DNA from: UBA1479 sp040218445
GTDB taxonomy: Bacteria; Pseudomonadota; Alphaproteobacteria; Rhodospirillales; Casp-alpha2
NCBI GenBank assembly: GCA_040218445.1
Contig: JAVJRK010000017.1
Span: 274,286-338,285 of the forward strand
Reading direction: 5' to 3'
DNA length: 64,000 nt
A program made the translations under genes and the position numbers. Under the pieces are notes generated by a model, which ran no database searches, was not told where the DNA came from, and saw only the letters and a program-made list of their open reading frames with translations. Positions 48,072 to 57,663 of the stretch are shown here, piece by piece (the stretch's first letter is position 1; each line of letters begins with the position of its first letter).

Positions 48072-49064
48072 ATGCTGCAGAAGTTCCTGAAAACCATATC
48101 CATGGCCGGCGGACTGTTCGCCGCGACAGCCGCCGCGGGGCCGTTTACCGGTTCCGCCACTGCCGCCGAAACCATCAATTTCGGCACCCAACCCGCGACC
48201 ATGCCGATCTACATCGCCAAGTCGATGGGGCTTCTCGACGAGATCGAGAAGAAGCACGACGTGAAAATCGAGTTCAAGGTGTTCTCCTATGGTGCGCCGG
48301 AGAACCAGGCCCTTGCCGCCGGCGAACTTCAGATCGCTTCGGCGGGTATGGGGCCGGCCATCGTTGCCTCTGCGCGCCTGCCGGCAAAGCTGCTGGCGAT
48401 TTCGATCCTCGAGCAGACGGCCATCATCATCCCCGCCGACAGTCCCATCAAATCGGTCGGTGAACTGAAAGGCAAACGCATCGCTTTCCCGGGCAAGGGC
48501 TCGCAGCAATACCCGCTGCTGGTCAAGGCACTGGCCGATGTCGGCCTTGCTGTCGGGGATGTCGAATTATTCAAGACCAAGGGTTCGGACGTTCCGACGT
48601 TGCTCGCCAATAAGAGCGTCGACGCCGGCATTACCTGGGACCCGCACGTGTCCAACGCATTGGCCGCCGGTCATTCCAAGGTTTTGATCAAGGCCGAGAA
48701 AATTCTGCCCATCAAAGCCGGCCACTATATCGGCAACGGCGTTTATGCGCGGGAGGACTTTATCGCCGCCAGGCCCGAACTGGTGCAGGACCTGATTATT
48801 TCCATCGTCAAGGCGATCGACTTCATCCTCAAGAACGAAGACAAGGCGATCAAGATGTGGTCCGAGCAGATCAAGTTTCCTGAGAAGGTGATCAGCTACG
48901 CACTTAAGGAAGGTATCTCCGTCTACAACCTGGATGTGGCTCCCGAGGCGGAGACCGTCGATGCCTACACCAAGTTTCTGAAGGAAGCGGGAATCCTCAA
49001 GCCCACGGATAATCCCAAATATGACCCCAGCTTCGCCAAGAAGGCGCTGGAAATGATGAAATAG
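48072..49064 (+). CDS. ABC transporter substrate-binding protein (NMT1/SsuA-like)
   Basis: A 330-residue exported binding protein. The signal peptide ends around PFTGSATAA-ETINFGTQPATMPIYIAKSMG, after which the NMT1/THI5-like fold is visible, with DVPTLLANKSVDAGITWDPHVSNALAAG. Proteins in this group bind sulfonates, nitrate, pyrimidine precursors or amides. The neighbouring amidase gene suggests that the ligand is an amide or a precursor of one. GGGAGAGCGAGA precedes ATG 48072. A 12-bp hairpin lies directly downstream. Confidence 0.9.
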   Translation: MLQKFLKTISMAGGLFAATAAAGPFTGSATAAETINFGTQPATMPIYIAKSMGLLDEIEKKHDVKIEFKVFSYGAPENQALAAGELQIASAGMGPAIVASARLPAKLLAISILEQTAIIIPADSPIKSVGELKGKRIAFPGKGSQQYPLLVKALADVGLAVGDVELFKTKGSDVPTLLANKSVDAGITWDPHVSNALAAGHSKVLIKAEKILPIKAGHYIGNGVYAREDFIAARPELVQDLIISIVKAIDFILKNEDKAIKMWSEQIKFPEKVISYALKEGISVYNLDVAPEAETVDAYTKFLKEAGILKPTDNPKYDPSFAKKALEMMK

Positions 49065-49073
49065 CGGAGCGTT

Positions 49074-49109
49074 CACCGGGACGGGCGGTTCACTATACCC
49101 GTCCCGGTG
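49074..49109 (+). promoter_or_regulatory. Intra-operon hairpin after the binding-protein gene
   Basis: A perfect 12-bp inverted repeat (49074-49085 and 49098-49109) without a T-run lies between the binding-protein and permease genes. It most likely protects the upstream mRNA 3' end, giving more binding protein than membrane parts. Confidence 0.6.
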
Positions 49110-49178
49110 CCGCCCGTGCGCCGGCCGCCGACGTTGTCGGATGGCCCATTGCCTTCCTTTTCAATCCGAGGATTTGAT

Positions 49179-49943
49179 TTGAAAACGCCGGTTAAAACCG
49201 CCGCTTCCGTATTGCCCTACATATGGGCCGCGATGTTCATCGTCGTCGTATGGCAGCTTGTGGTCGTCTTCACCCAGGCGCATGTCGCGCTGTTGCCGCC
49301 GCCGCTGCTGGCGGCCACCACCTTCGCCGAAATGATCGTCACCGGAGAACTGTTCGTTCATGCGGGCGCCAGCCTGGGCCGCGTCGTGCTGGCCTGGCTG
49401 TTGTCTGCCCTGGTCGCCATACCCCTGGGTCTCGCCATGGGGCGCTGGCGGCGGTTCGAACACATGGTCGATCCCGTGGTCGAACTGTTCCGTCCGATTT
49501 CGCCGCTCGCCTGGATTCCGCTCGCCATTCTATGGTTCGGCATCGGTGAAAGCGGCAAGATATTCATCATCTTCATCGCGACCTTTTTTCCCATCCTCCT
49601 GAACACGGTGTCGGGGGTGAAAGGGGTCGATCCGGTTCTGATCCGGGCCGGCCAGGTGCTCGGCTGTGAGACGGACAGGGCCCTGTTCCAAAAGGTCATT
49701 CTCCCTGCCGCCATGCCGACCATTATCGTCGGATTGCGTATCTCCTTTGGGACCGGCTGGGCCGCCATTATCGCCGCCGAACTGGTCGCCGCGCAGGTCG
49801 GCCTCGGCTATCTGATTGCCGACGGCATGGAGGTTCTACGCTCCGATCTGGTTCTCGTCGGCATGGTCGCGATCGGTATTCTCGGTGTTCTCATCGACGC
49901 CGTATTCCGCCAACTCAATAACCGTTTTTCCTGGGGGACGTAG
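49179..49943 (+). CDS. ABC transporter permease (SsuC/TauC type)
   Basis: A 254-residue permease with about six membrane segments and the EAA-type loop around GAGQVLGCETDRALFQKVILPAAMP (region I-R-A-G-Q...P-A-A-M-P), where the ATPase docks. TTG 49179 is the likely start because GAGGA lies 6 nt upstream and the first helix follows; GTG 49107 would add a hydrophilic extension. The ATPase gene starts 1 bp after its stop codon. Confidence 0.92.
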   Translation: MKTPVKTAASVLPYIWAAMFIVVVWQLVVVFTQAHVALLPPPLLAATTFAEMIVTGELFVHAGASLGRVVLAWLLSALVAIPLGLAMGRWRRFEHMVDPVVELFRPISPLAWIPLAILWFGIGESGKIFIIFIATFFPILLNTVSGVKGVDPVLIRAGQVLGCETDRALFQKVILPAAMPTIIVGLRISFGTGWAAIIAAELVAAQVGLGYLIADGMEVLRSDLVLVGMVAIGILGVLIDAVFRQLNNRFSWGT

Positions 49944-49944
49944 C

Positions 49945-50772
49945 ATGGCGGACAACCCAACACAGGCCATGAACACCAAAGGCATTTCCATCTCTGAGCT
50001 ATCGGTGACGTTTCATCCCGAAGGCTCCGAGCCGGTCGAGGCCCTACGCCCCACCAGTTTGGAGTTCGAGCCGGGCGAGTTTATCGCCTTGGTTGGCCCG
50101 TCGGGCTGCGGCAAGTCGACCTTGCTGAACGTGCTTGCGGGCTTCATCAAGCCAACGGCGGGCCAAGCGTTTGTCGGCGGCAAAGCTGTGACCAAGCCCG
50201 ATATCGATCACGGCATGGTGTTTCAGGATTACGCGCTTTTCCCCTGGCTGAACGTCATCGACAATGTCGCCTTCGGTCTGGAACGTCAGGGCATGGGCAA
50301 GGATGAGCGCCATGCCCGGGCGCGTGAATACTTGGATATGGTCGGGCTCAAGGATTTTGCGGAAAAACATGTGACGCAACTGTCGGGCGGCATGAAGCAA
50401 CGCGTCGCTATCGCCCGTGTGTTCGCGACGGATCCGTCAATCATTCTGATGGACGAGCCGTTCGGCGCGCTTGATGCCCTGACACGCCGCTTCCTGCAGC
50501 ATCAATTGCTGGAAATATGGCAGCGCAATCGCAAGACCGTTGTCTTTGTGACCCATTCGGTTCAGGAAGCGGTTTATCTGGCCAGCCGCGTCGTCGTCAT
50601 GACCGCCCGGCCGGGCCGAATCAAGCTCGACCAGGCTATCGACATTCCTCATCCCAGGGACTTTTCCAGTGAAGCGTTCCGGCGGATGGAGAAGCTGATC
50701 TACGATCAGTTGGACGAAGAACTGGCCAAGACCTTCAAGCTCGAAGGCGGCGGGGGAACTTTCCATGATTGA
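49945..50772 (+). CDS. ABC transporter ATP-binding protein (SsuB/TauB type)
   Basis: A 275-residue ATPase. Walker A is GPSGCGKST, the Q-loop is in VFQDYALFPW, signature LSGGMKQRVAIARVF, Walker B IILMDEPFGALDALTR, and the switch His in FVTHSVQEAVYLA. It drives the importer formed with the permease encoded upstream and the binding protein. It overlaps the amidase gene by 8 bp. Confidence 0.95.
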   Translation: MADNPTQAMNTKGISISELSVTFHPEGSEPVEALRPTSLEFEPGEFIALVGPSGCGKSTLLNVLAGFIKPTAGQAFVGGKAVTKPDIDHGMVFQDYALFPWLNVIDNVAFGLERQGMGKDERHARAREYLDMVGLKDFAEKHVTQLSGGMKQRVAIARVFATDPSIILMDEPFGALDALTRRFLQHQLLEIWQRNRKTVVFVTHSVQEAVYLASRVVVMTARPGRIKLDQAIDIPHPRDFSSEAFRRMEKLIYDQLDEELAKTFKLEGGGGTFHD

Positions 50773-52000
50773 GGCTGACTCCCTGTCGAAAGGGGGCGTT
50801 GCCGAAACTGCGGAGGCGTTCCTTAGCCATGCTGCGGATCTAGAGCCGGTCTTGCATGCCTTTCGCCAGATCGATGCAGGGCGATTGAGAACGGATGCGG
50901 CGGCGCTCGACGCGCTGCCTGTTGAAAAGCGGGGGCCCCTTTTTGGAATGACCGTGGCGGTCAAGGAAGTTTTCGACGTTTCCGGCTATGTCTGTGGTTG
51001 GGGGTCGCCCATTCATGACGACCGCCGCCCGACGGCGGATGCCGCGGCCGTCGCGTGTTTGAAGGCCGCGGGGGCCGTGATCGCCGGCATCACCGTTTCG
51101 ACCGAATACGCCATGTCGCGCCCCGGTCCGACAACCAATCCGTTCGATTCGCTGCGCACGCCGGGGGCATCGTCCCAGGGATCGGCTGCCGCCGTGGGGG
51201 CGGGCCTGGTGTCCGCTGCCTTAGGTTCACAGACCATCGGGTCGATTATCCGGCCGGCGTCCTATTGCGGTTGTATCGGCTTCAAGTCGACCTGGGGCAC
51301 AATCGCAGTAGACGGCAGCATGCCCCTTTCGGCGCCGCTCGACCATGTCGGCTTTCTGGCCGCTGACCCGAACGTGGCCGAAGCACTTCTGGATGTGCTT
51401 ATGCCGGGTCCGGACAGCGAATTGCCCGAAACGGGGATTGTGTTGGCTCCCTGGTATCGTGAGGCCACCGCATCCGCCGTGCGTGATGCCGTCACCGACG
51501 CCGCGGACAGGTTGGCGGCCAAAGGCGTGCCTTTCCGCGCCGATACTTTGCCTGCCTGGATCGCCGATACGGAGGCAGAGACGCTTGATAGGTTGTTGGC
51601 CCACGACATGGCCCGCCATCACGGCGGCGATTTCGACGCCCATGGTGATCTGATGAGTGAGAGGGTCCGGGATTTCGTCCGCCGCGGCCGCGCGATTACG
51701 GCGGTGGCGTACGAGGAAGCGTTGGCCCGGCGAGAGGACATCGCCGCCGGACTGGATGCATGGATTGGTGAGGGCATTGTTCTGATGCCGGCAACCACGG
51801 ATGTGGCCCCCTTGCGCAGCGACGGGACGGGCCCCCGCGAGCCCCAACGACTTTGGACTCTAGCGGGTCTGCCGGCGATGACGGTTCCCTTCGCCATGGC
51901 GGGTGGATTGCCGGTCGGTGTGCAGATCGTCGCGCGCCGCGGGGCGGATCGCCGTGTGATGGCCGTTGCCCGGCGATTGTTCAACGCGCCCGTTGCTTAG
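50765..52000 (+). CDS. Amidase signature family enzyme
   Basis: A 411-residue amidase. The catalytic triad can be read as Lys in MTVAVKEVFDVSG, cis-Ser in PGASSQGSAAAVGAG, and the nucleophile Ser in GSQTIGSIIRPASYCG. It hydrolyses an amide, freeing ammonia. Placed last in an IclR-ABC-amidase group, it probably acts on the imported substrate. ATG 50765 overlaps the ATPase gene by 8 bp; the 3' end overlaps the convergent methyltransferase gene by 4 bp. Confidence 0.9.
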   Translation: MIEADSLSKGGVAETAEAFLSHAADLEPVLHAFRQIDAGRLRTDAAALDALPVEKRGPLFGMTVAVKEVFDVSGYVCGWGSPIHDDRRPTADAAAVACLKAAGAVIAGITVSTEYAMSRPGPTTNPFDSLRTPGASSQGSAAAVGAGLVSAALGSQTIGSIIRPASYCGCIGFKSTWGTIAVDGSMPLSAPLDHVGFLAADPNVAEALLDVLMPGPDSELPETGIVLAPWYREATASAVRDAVTDAADRLAAKGVPFRADTLPAWIADTEAETLDRLLAHDMARHHGGDFDAHGDLMSERVRDFVRRGRAITAVAYEEALARREDIAAGLDAWIGEGIVLMPATTDVAPLRSDGTGPREPQRLWTLAGLPAMTVPFAMAGGLPVGVQIVARRGADRRVMAVARRLFNAPVA

Positions 52001-52647
52001 CGCCGGACGATAAAGGTGTAATCGGGGAGAGGGTCGTCATTGGTGACTTCGGTACGGGGTGACATCTCCCGGCGGCAGAAATCCAGGAATGCGTCTCCAT
52101 CGGCATAGTACAGGCCTTGATACCGATCATCGGCGTCGGCGCGCAGCAGGTTGAAGGCGAGGGTTTTTTCCGTCTTGGCCCAAAGTTCACGCAGGCTGTG
52201 TTTCACATAGTCCGCCCATTCGTCCGCATCGGCCCCCATGTGCATGTTGTAGGTGCCGCAGGCGAAGACGTAATCCGCCGGTTCCGTCACCGTCATTTGC
52301 TGGATGAAGCGGGCGCGGGGGTCGCGGATTTGCGCGCGGGCGGCGTCGATCATCTTGCGCGACATGTCATAGCCGACGTAGCTTCCGCCCCGCAAAACGG
52401 GCCGGTCTTTCAGGAAATCAAAAAACGCCCCATACCCACATCCGAAGTCGGCGATGGATACGCCGCCGGCTTGTTCGTCGGCGGGGTCGAACACCTGATG
52501 CAGGGTTTCGAACCGGACAAGCTGATGATCTTCGCTTTTCCAGAACACGGCGCGTGCATCCGGGCCCAATTCGGCCAGGCGCCGTTCATAGCTGCGCGCC
52601 ACGGGTTTAAGCAGGCGCGCGGCCTTGCGAAAGAAAAACAGGTTCAT
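51997..52647 (-). CDS. Class I SAM-dependent methyltransferase
   Basis: A 216-residue methyltransferase with ADFGCGYGAFFDFLKDR (motif I), GYDMSRKMIDAARAQ (post-I acidic part with Asp) and YVFACGTYNMH. The substrate is unknown. It is convergent with the amidase gene (4-bp overlap), and lies downstream of ygfZ in the same direction. Confidence 0.82.
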   Translation of the reverse strand: MNLFFFRKAARLLKPVARSYERRLAELGPDARAVFWKSEDHQLVRFETLHQVFDPADEQAGGVSIADFGCGYGAFFDFLKDRPVLRGGSYVGYDMSRKMIDAARAQIRDPRARFIQQMTVTEPADYVFACGTYNMHMGADADEWADYVKHSLRELWAKTEKTLAFNLLRADADDRYQGLYYADGDAFLDFCRREMSPRTEVTNDDPLPDYTFIVRR

Positions 52648-52729
52648 GGACGGAGATTAGGCGCGCCGGCGGATGGGAGCCAGCCCGTTCGCACTCAGTC
52701 TGTCCTTAAGCAGCGACGCCGGCCAGCGG

Positions 52730-53623
52730 TCAGAACTGCGCCCAATCCGGTTTGTGGGGCGTGATCTTGGCGCCCGCGGCCTCGAACGGGCTGCCGGCGC
52801 CCAGATGTTCCAGGCGGATCAGGGCCAGACCCCGGCCCGTGCCGTTGTCCGCAGTGGTGGAGGAACGCACCTCGCCCACTTCCTTACCGTCCAGCGTCAC
52901 CGGCGTGCCCGGCTCGGGCAGGGCGCCTTCGATGTCCACCGGCATCAGGCGTTTCTTGATCAGACCGCGGTATTTGGTGCGGGCGGTCAGTTCCTGACCC
53001 ATGTAGCAGCCTTTGTTCCAGTCGACGCCGTTCAATTCGTCAAATCCGCTTTCCAACAGGATCGACTTGTCGATCACCAGGTCGCGGCTGCCGTCGGGCA
53101 CGCCCAGGCCGATCCGTAACAGGTCATAGGCTGCGCGGTCTCCGGCTTGAAGCCCCAGGTCAGTGAGGGTTGCTTCGGCGGTAACGGCGGGCAGGATGGC
53201 GCGGGCGCCCAGAGCGGGCAGACGGGGATCGTTGAACAGAACGCCGCCTGCTGTCGCGGCCGCCTGGCTCGGCGTATCGCCCAGGCCCGTTTTTCCGCCG
53301 GACAGGATCGCCACGCGCCAGTCATCGCTTTGGTCCGAAATATCGGCCTTGGCGCGCAATTTGTAGAGTTTCAGGCGCTTGGTCAGGTCGCTCAAGCGGT
53401 CGCGTTCCCCGTCCAGCAGCAAGGTGCCGTCCGCTGCCTGGGCGATGAAAAAATCGTGCAGATACTTGCCCTGGGGTGTCAACAGGGCCGCATAAATGGC
53501 CTGCTCATCCGTTACCTTGTTGATATCGTTGGAAATCAGGCCCTGCAGGAAGCTTCGGGCGTCTTCACCGGTTATCGCCAGGACGCCGCGGTCTTCTAGG
53601 GTGACATAGGTGTTTTCGTTCAT
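52730..53623 (-). CDS. ygfZ: YgfZ/GcvT-type folate-binding protein (Fe-S maturation factor)
   Basis: A 297-residue protein of the COG0354 family that helps repair or mature certain iron-sulfur enzymes with tetrahydrofolate. Its hallmark is the K-G-C-Y-x-G-Q-E motif (WNKGCYMGQELTART) near residue 200; the N-terminal ITGEDARSFLQGLISNDI is typical too. Length is standard. It is divergent from the glycosyltransferase cluster and upstream of the methyltransferase gene. Confidence 0.93.
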   Translation of the reverse strand: MNENTYVTLEDRGVLAITGEDARSFLQGLISNDINKVTDEQAIYAALLTPQGKYLHDFFIAQAADGTLLLDGERDRLSDLTKRLKLYKLRAKADISDQSDDWRVAILSGGKTGLGDTPSQAAATAGGVLFNDPRLPALGARAILPAVTAEATLTDLGLQAGDRAAYDLLRIGLGVPDGSRDLVIDKSILLESGFDELNGVDWNKGCYMGQELTARTKYRGLIKKRLMPVDIEGALPEPGTPVTLDGKEVGEVRSSTTADNGTGRGLALIRLEHLGAGSPFEAAGAKITPHKPDWAQF

Positions 53624-53800
53624 ATTCCGATCCCGGAAATGGATTGTGGGTTGGTTGTGAATATGGGGCCGGACCCGGCCCTAGGCAACAGCGGATGGCA
53701 GCCCTATAAGTGGCCCTTATGGGGTGGGGATGTGTAAAATCCACGATAACCAAGCAGGGGCCCGGGAACGGTCCATGAAACCGACCGAGAACGATACGTC

Positions 53801-54763
53801 ATGGCAAAAAGCATCCTGTTCGTAACCGCGACACGCATCGGCGATGGGGTTCTGTCCATGGGAATCCTCGGGCGGCTGGTTGCGGACAATCCGGGGGCGC
53901 GGATCACCGTCGCCTGCGGGCGGGCGGCGGCCCCCCTGTTCGAGGCTGTGCCCGGCCTGGAACGCATCATCGTTCTGGATAAAAAGCGGTATTCCCTTCA
54001 CTGGCTGGGCCTATGGACGCAATGCGTGGGCCGACTGTGGTCCGTCTTGGTCGATCTGCGCAACACACCCATGACCTATCTGATTCCGGCATTGCGCAAA
54101 TTTCGCATGGGGCGCAAGGGCGAAGGCCACCGTCTGGAACGCTATGCCCAGATCATGGGCATTGCCGACGGCGTTCCCGCACCGAAGATCTGGGTCAACG
54201 ATACTCACCGGGCGGCGGCGAACCGTCTTGTCCCCGGAGAGCGGCCCGTGCTGGCCATCGGCCCGACCGCGAACTGGCAGGGCAAGACCTGGCCCCAGGA
54301 ACGGTTTACGGACCTGGTGGAACGGCTGACCGGCGAAAACGGAATATTGCCCGGTGCGTCCGTGGCGGTGTTCGGGCACGGGGATGAACGGGCCTCGGTC
54401 GAGGCATTCCTCAACAGCATTCCGGAAGACCGCCGCATCGACCTTGTCGGCCATGCTTCCTTGCTGGAAGCCTATGCCTGTTTGGAACGGGCATCGCTTT
54501 TTATCGGCAATGATTCCGGACTGATGCATCTGGCGGCGGCGGCCGGCACGCCCACCTTGGGCCTGTTCGGCCCCACACAGGACAGGCTTTATGCGCCCTG
54601 GGGGGCTCATTGCCGGACCGTCCGCGGGGCCGGGTTCCTGGAAAGCTTTCCGGAAAACTATGATTGGGAAAACTCGCCCTCGTTGATGGAAAAACTGTCC
54701 GTCGATCAGGCCGAGGCCGCGGCACGCGACCTGTGGACCGAATGCAAGGAGGCCGCATCGTGA
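53801..54763 (+). CDS. Glycosyltransferase family 9 (heptosyltransferase-like)
   Basis: A 320-residue GT-B enzyme. ILFVTATRIGDGVLSMGILGRL at the start, GPTANWQGKTWPQERF in the middle, and IGNDSGLMHLAAAAGTPTLGLFGPT near the C-terminus are the recognised motifs of ADP-heptose:LPS heptosyltransferases. It should add a core sugar to lipopolysaccharide at the inner membrane's cytoplasmic face. It is the first gene of a four-gene glycosyltransferase run with coupled ends. Confidence 0.9.
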   Translation: MAKSILFVTATRIGDGVLSMGILGRLVADNPGARITVACGRAAAPLFEAVPGLERIIVLDKKRYSLHWLGLWTQCVGRLWSVLVDLRNTPMTYLIPALRKFRMGRKGEGHRLERYAQIMGIADGVPAPKIWVNDTHRAAANRLVPGERPVLAIGPTANWQGKTWPQERFTDLVERLTGENGILPGASVAVFGHGDERASVEAFLNSIPEDRRIDLVGHASLLEAYACLERASLFIGNDSGLMHLAAAAGTPTLGLFGPTQDRLYAPWGAHCRTVRGAGFLESFPENYDWENSPSLMEKLSVDQAEAAARDLWTECKEAAS

Positions 54764-55563
54764 ACACCACGGACAAGGCCGAACCGAAGCTGTCCATTGC
54801 CATCTGTGTCCATAACGAAGCGGATCAGCTGGAAGATTGTCTGAAGGCTCTGTCCTTCGGTGACGAACTGGTCGTCGTGTTGGACAAATGCACCGACGCG
54901 TCATTCGATATCGCCTGCCGGTTCACGGACCGCATTGTCGAAGGTTCCTGGACCCTGGAAGGGGATCGCCGCAACACGGCCATCGATGCCTGTACGGGCG
55001 ATTGGGTGCTGGAGGTCGATGCCGACGAACGCGTGCCCCAGGCCCTTGCCGACGAAATCCGCGCGACCATCGAAACAACTTCCTTCGATTGGCACGAAAT
55101 CCTGGTCGATAACTACATCGGCGACCGGTTGGTGCGCTGGGGCTGGGGGGCGAGCTTCGGCAAGGCGGCCTATCCGGGCCTGTTCCGCAAATCGGTCAAG
55201 CGCTGGGGGCCGCAGCGGGTTCATCCGTCGCTTGAATGGTCGGGCCGCAAGGGGCCCATGCTGACCAACCGGCTGGATCATTACGTGGACCGGAATATCT
55301 CGGACATGCTCCGCCGATTGGACAGCTATACCACCGCGCGGGCGGCGGACATGCGGGACAGCGGGCGGATCGGGTCTTTCGCCAATAACCTGCGCCGTTT
55401 CTTCACCCGGTTTTTCAAATGTTATGTTCGGCGCAAGGGATACCGTGAAGGCGGCTATGGCTTCCTGATCGCGCTTTGCGCGGGGCTGTTTCCTTTGATT
55501 TCCCATCTCAAGGCGCGGCTGGAAGATGCCGAGGGCCATCCGCGTAAGGGGCAGGAGGGCTAG
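54760..55563 (+). CDS. Glycosyltransferase family 2 (WaaE-like)
   Basis: A 267-residue GT-A transferase. IAICVHNEADQLEDCLKAL opens the nucleotide-binding part, and VLEVDADERVPQ contains the D-x-D motif that binds the metal and sugar nucleotide. The RWGWGASFGKAAYPGLFRK and HYVDRNISDML segments fit the WaaE/KdtX group which adds a sugar to LPS inner core. GTG 54760 overlaps the previous stop (GTGA). The next gene starts immediately after its stop. Confidence 0.9.
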   Translation: MNTTDKAEPKLSIAICVHNEADQLEDCLKALSFGDELVVVLDKCTDASFDIACRFTDRIVEGSWTLEGDRRNTAIDACTGDWVLEVDADERVPQALADEIRATIETTSFDWHEILVDNYIGDRLVRWGWGASFGKAAYPGLFRKSVKRWGPQRVHPSLEWSGRKGPMLTNRLDHYVDRNISDMLRRLDSYTTARAADMRDSGRIGSFANNLRRFFTRFFKCYVRRKGYREGGYGFLIALCAGLFPLISHLKARLEDAEGHPRKGQEG

Positions 55564-56598
55564 ATGGCGCGCATTGTCCTGGCCGACGACGGCATCGAAT
55601 TCGATGGCCGTACGCCCGAGGAACGCCCCCTGGGCGGTGCGGAAAGCGGGCTGGTCTCCTTGATGGAGGAATTGGCGGCGCGCGGCCATGATGTTTCCGT
55701 CCATAACAATTGCGCCGCGCCGTTGGTTCATAAGGGCGTGCGCTGGGAGCCGCTCAAGAACGGTATGCCCGACAGGGCGGATCTGTTCATCGCCAACCGG
55801 GGGGACAAGGTTCTGCCCTTGATGCCCCGGGCCGGGCGAACCGTGTTCTGGACCCATAATCCCGCGACCTACATGGTCAAGTGGCGCTACCTTTCGAAGC
55901 TTTGGAAGCATGCCGACGCCATCGTTTTTATCGGTGATTATCATACGACGACCTATCCCGGCTGGTGCCCGGTCAAGGAACGGATGGTCATTCCCTATGG
56001 GCTGCCCGATGATTTCTGTTCCGCCCGGCCCGCCGACGGCCCGCCCGGCCCGCGTGCCGTGTTCACGTCGAACCCGTTGCGCGGTCTTGACTGGTTGCTC
56101 GACCGCTGGGCGCTGGAAATCCAACCGCATGTACCGGGGGCGGAACTTTTGCTGTTCACGGGGGCGGCCGTTTACGGCAGCGCCGGCGAGGCCAAGGCCG
56201 ACCCCATGGCGAAAGTTCTCGACAAGGCTAAATCCTTGGAACACAAAGGGGTCCGATTGCAGGGGCCGGTGCCCAAGCAACACCTTATCGAGGAATTTCG
56301 TCAGGCCCGATGCATGCTTTACCGAGGTGACATCAACGAAACCTTTTGCATGTCCGTGGGCGAGGCCCAGGCCATGGGCCTGCCCTGCGTGGTCACGGAC
56401 CTGGGCTCCATGCGCGAACGGGTGATCGATGGCGAAACCGGCTTTGTTGCCCGCGATGATGCGGGGTTCTCCGACGCCGCCGTGAAGCTTCTGACCGACG
56501 ATGCCTTATGGACGCAGCATCAGGCCGCGGCGCTTGCCAAGCAGCGGTCCTGGCGCTGGCCGGATGCGGCGGTGGCCTGGGAAGCCCTGTTGCCATGA
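55564..56598 (+). CDS. Glycosyltransferase family 4, cluster gene 3
   Basis: A 344-residue GT-B protein. The start MARIVLADDGIEFDG and GGAESGLVSLMEELAARGH are typical acceptor-side motifs; NPLRGLDWLL and the C-terminal NETFCMSVGEAQAMGLPCVVTDLGSMRE with E-x7-E arrangement fit GT4 enzymes. The sugar is unknown. It directly follows the GT2 gene with no gap. Confidence 0.88.
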   Translation: MARIVLADDGIEFDGRTPEERPLGGAESGLVSLMEELAARGHDVSVHNNCAAPLVHKGVRWEPLKNGMPDRADLFIANRGDKVLPLMPRAGRTVFWTHNPATYMVKWRYLSKLWKHADAIVFIGDYHTTTYPGWCPVKERMVIPYGLPDDFCSARPADGPPGPRAVFTSNPLRGLDWLLDRWALEIQPHVPGAELLLFTGAAVYGSAGEAKADPMAKVLDKAKSLEHKGVRLQGPVPKQHLIEEFRQARCMLYRGDINETFCMSVGEAQAMGLPCVVTDLGSMRERVIDGETGFVARDDAGFSDAAVKLLTDDALWTQHQAAALAKQRSWRWPDAAVAWEALLP

Positions 56599-56614
56599 CC
56601 GGGATGATGCCGCG

Positions 56615-57649
56615 ATGAAAGTCATGCAGATCATGGCCGGGGCCGAATTCGGCGGCGCCGAAGCTTTTTTCGTGCGCCTGGTGCGCGCCCTTGGGCGGGC
56701 CGGGTTGGATCAGCGCGTGGTGATCCGCGAAAACAAGACGCGTGCCCAGACGCTTCGCGAAGGCGGGATCGAGCCCTTGGAACTGCCGTTCGGCGGGATG
56801 CTCGACCGGCGCACGCCGCGCGCCCTTAAACACGAAATTCGCGGCTATCAGCCGCAGGTCGTGATGACCTGGATGAACCGGGCGTCGAAAATGTGCCCCA
56901 AGGGCGATTTCGTTCAGGTCGGACGCCTGGGCGGATATTACGACCTGAAATACTATCGCAGCTGCGATCATCTGATCGGCAACACCCAGGATATCGTCAC
57001 CCATATCGTCGAAAAAGGTTGGGACAAGGACCGCGCCCATTACCTGCCGAATTTCGTGTCCGAGGATCAGGCGGCCCCCATCAGCCGGCGGTCCTTGTAC
57101 ACGCCGGAAAATGCCTCGTTGATCCTGGCGCTGGGCCGGCTGCACGAAAACAAGGGGTTCGATGTCCTGCTGCGCGCCATGGCGCGCGTGCCCAATACAT
57201 ATCTATGGTTGGCGGGCGAGGGACCGTTGCGCGAAAGCCTGGAAAAACAGGCCGAAGACCTGGGCATCAAGCCCCGTGTGCGGTTTCTGGGATGGCGCGA
57301 AGACACGCCGGCGCTGTTCGCCGCCTGCGATCTGTTCGTCTGTCCGTCCCGGCACGAGCCGCTCGGCAACGTGGTGCTGGAAGCATGGGCGCAGGGTGTG
57401 CCGGTCATTGCCGCCGACAGCATGGGGCCGGGCACGCTGATCGAACATATGGACTCCGGCATCCTGGTGCCGGTCGATGATTCCGATACCCTGGCGCGCG
57501 CGATCCGCGCCGTCACCGACGATTATGAACTGGCGGAACACATCGCGGGCCGGGGGCGCGCGGTCTATCAGGAACGGTTCACGGAAGGCCAGGTGGTGAA
57601 GCAATACCTGGATTTCTTTCAATCGATCGTCACCAAAGCGAAAAACTGA
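56615..57649 (+). CDS. Glycosyltransferase family 4, cluster gene 4
   Basis: A 344-residue GT-B enzyme. AGAEFGGAEAFFVRLVRALG is the N-terminal loop, LALGRLHENKGFDVLLRAM the donor-side core, and PSRHEPLGNVVLEAWAQGVPVIAADSMGPGTLI the E-x7-E motif that holds the nucleotide sugar. The sugar and acceptor are unknown; LPS core or capsule is likely from context. ATG 56615 starts shortly after the previous stop. Confidence 0.9.
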   Translation: MKVMQIMAGAEFGGAEAFFVRLVRALGRAGLDQRVVIRENKTRAQTLREGGIEPLELPFGGMLDRRTPRALKHEIRGYQPQVVMTWMNRASKMCPKGDFVQVGRLGGYYDLKYYRSCDHLIGNTQDIVTHIVEKGWDKDRAHYLPNFVSEDQAAPISRRSLYTPENASLILALGRLHENKGFDVLLRAMARVPNTYLWLAGEGPLRESLEKQAEDLGIKPRVRFLGWREDTPALFAACDLFVCPSRHEPLGNVVLEAWAQGVPVIAADSMGPGTLIEHMDSGILVPVDDSDTLARAIRAVTDDYELAEHIAGRGRAVYQERFTEGQVVKQYLDFFQSIVTKAKN

Positions 57650-57663
57650 CGTAAGATAACGCC

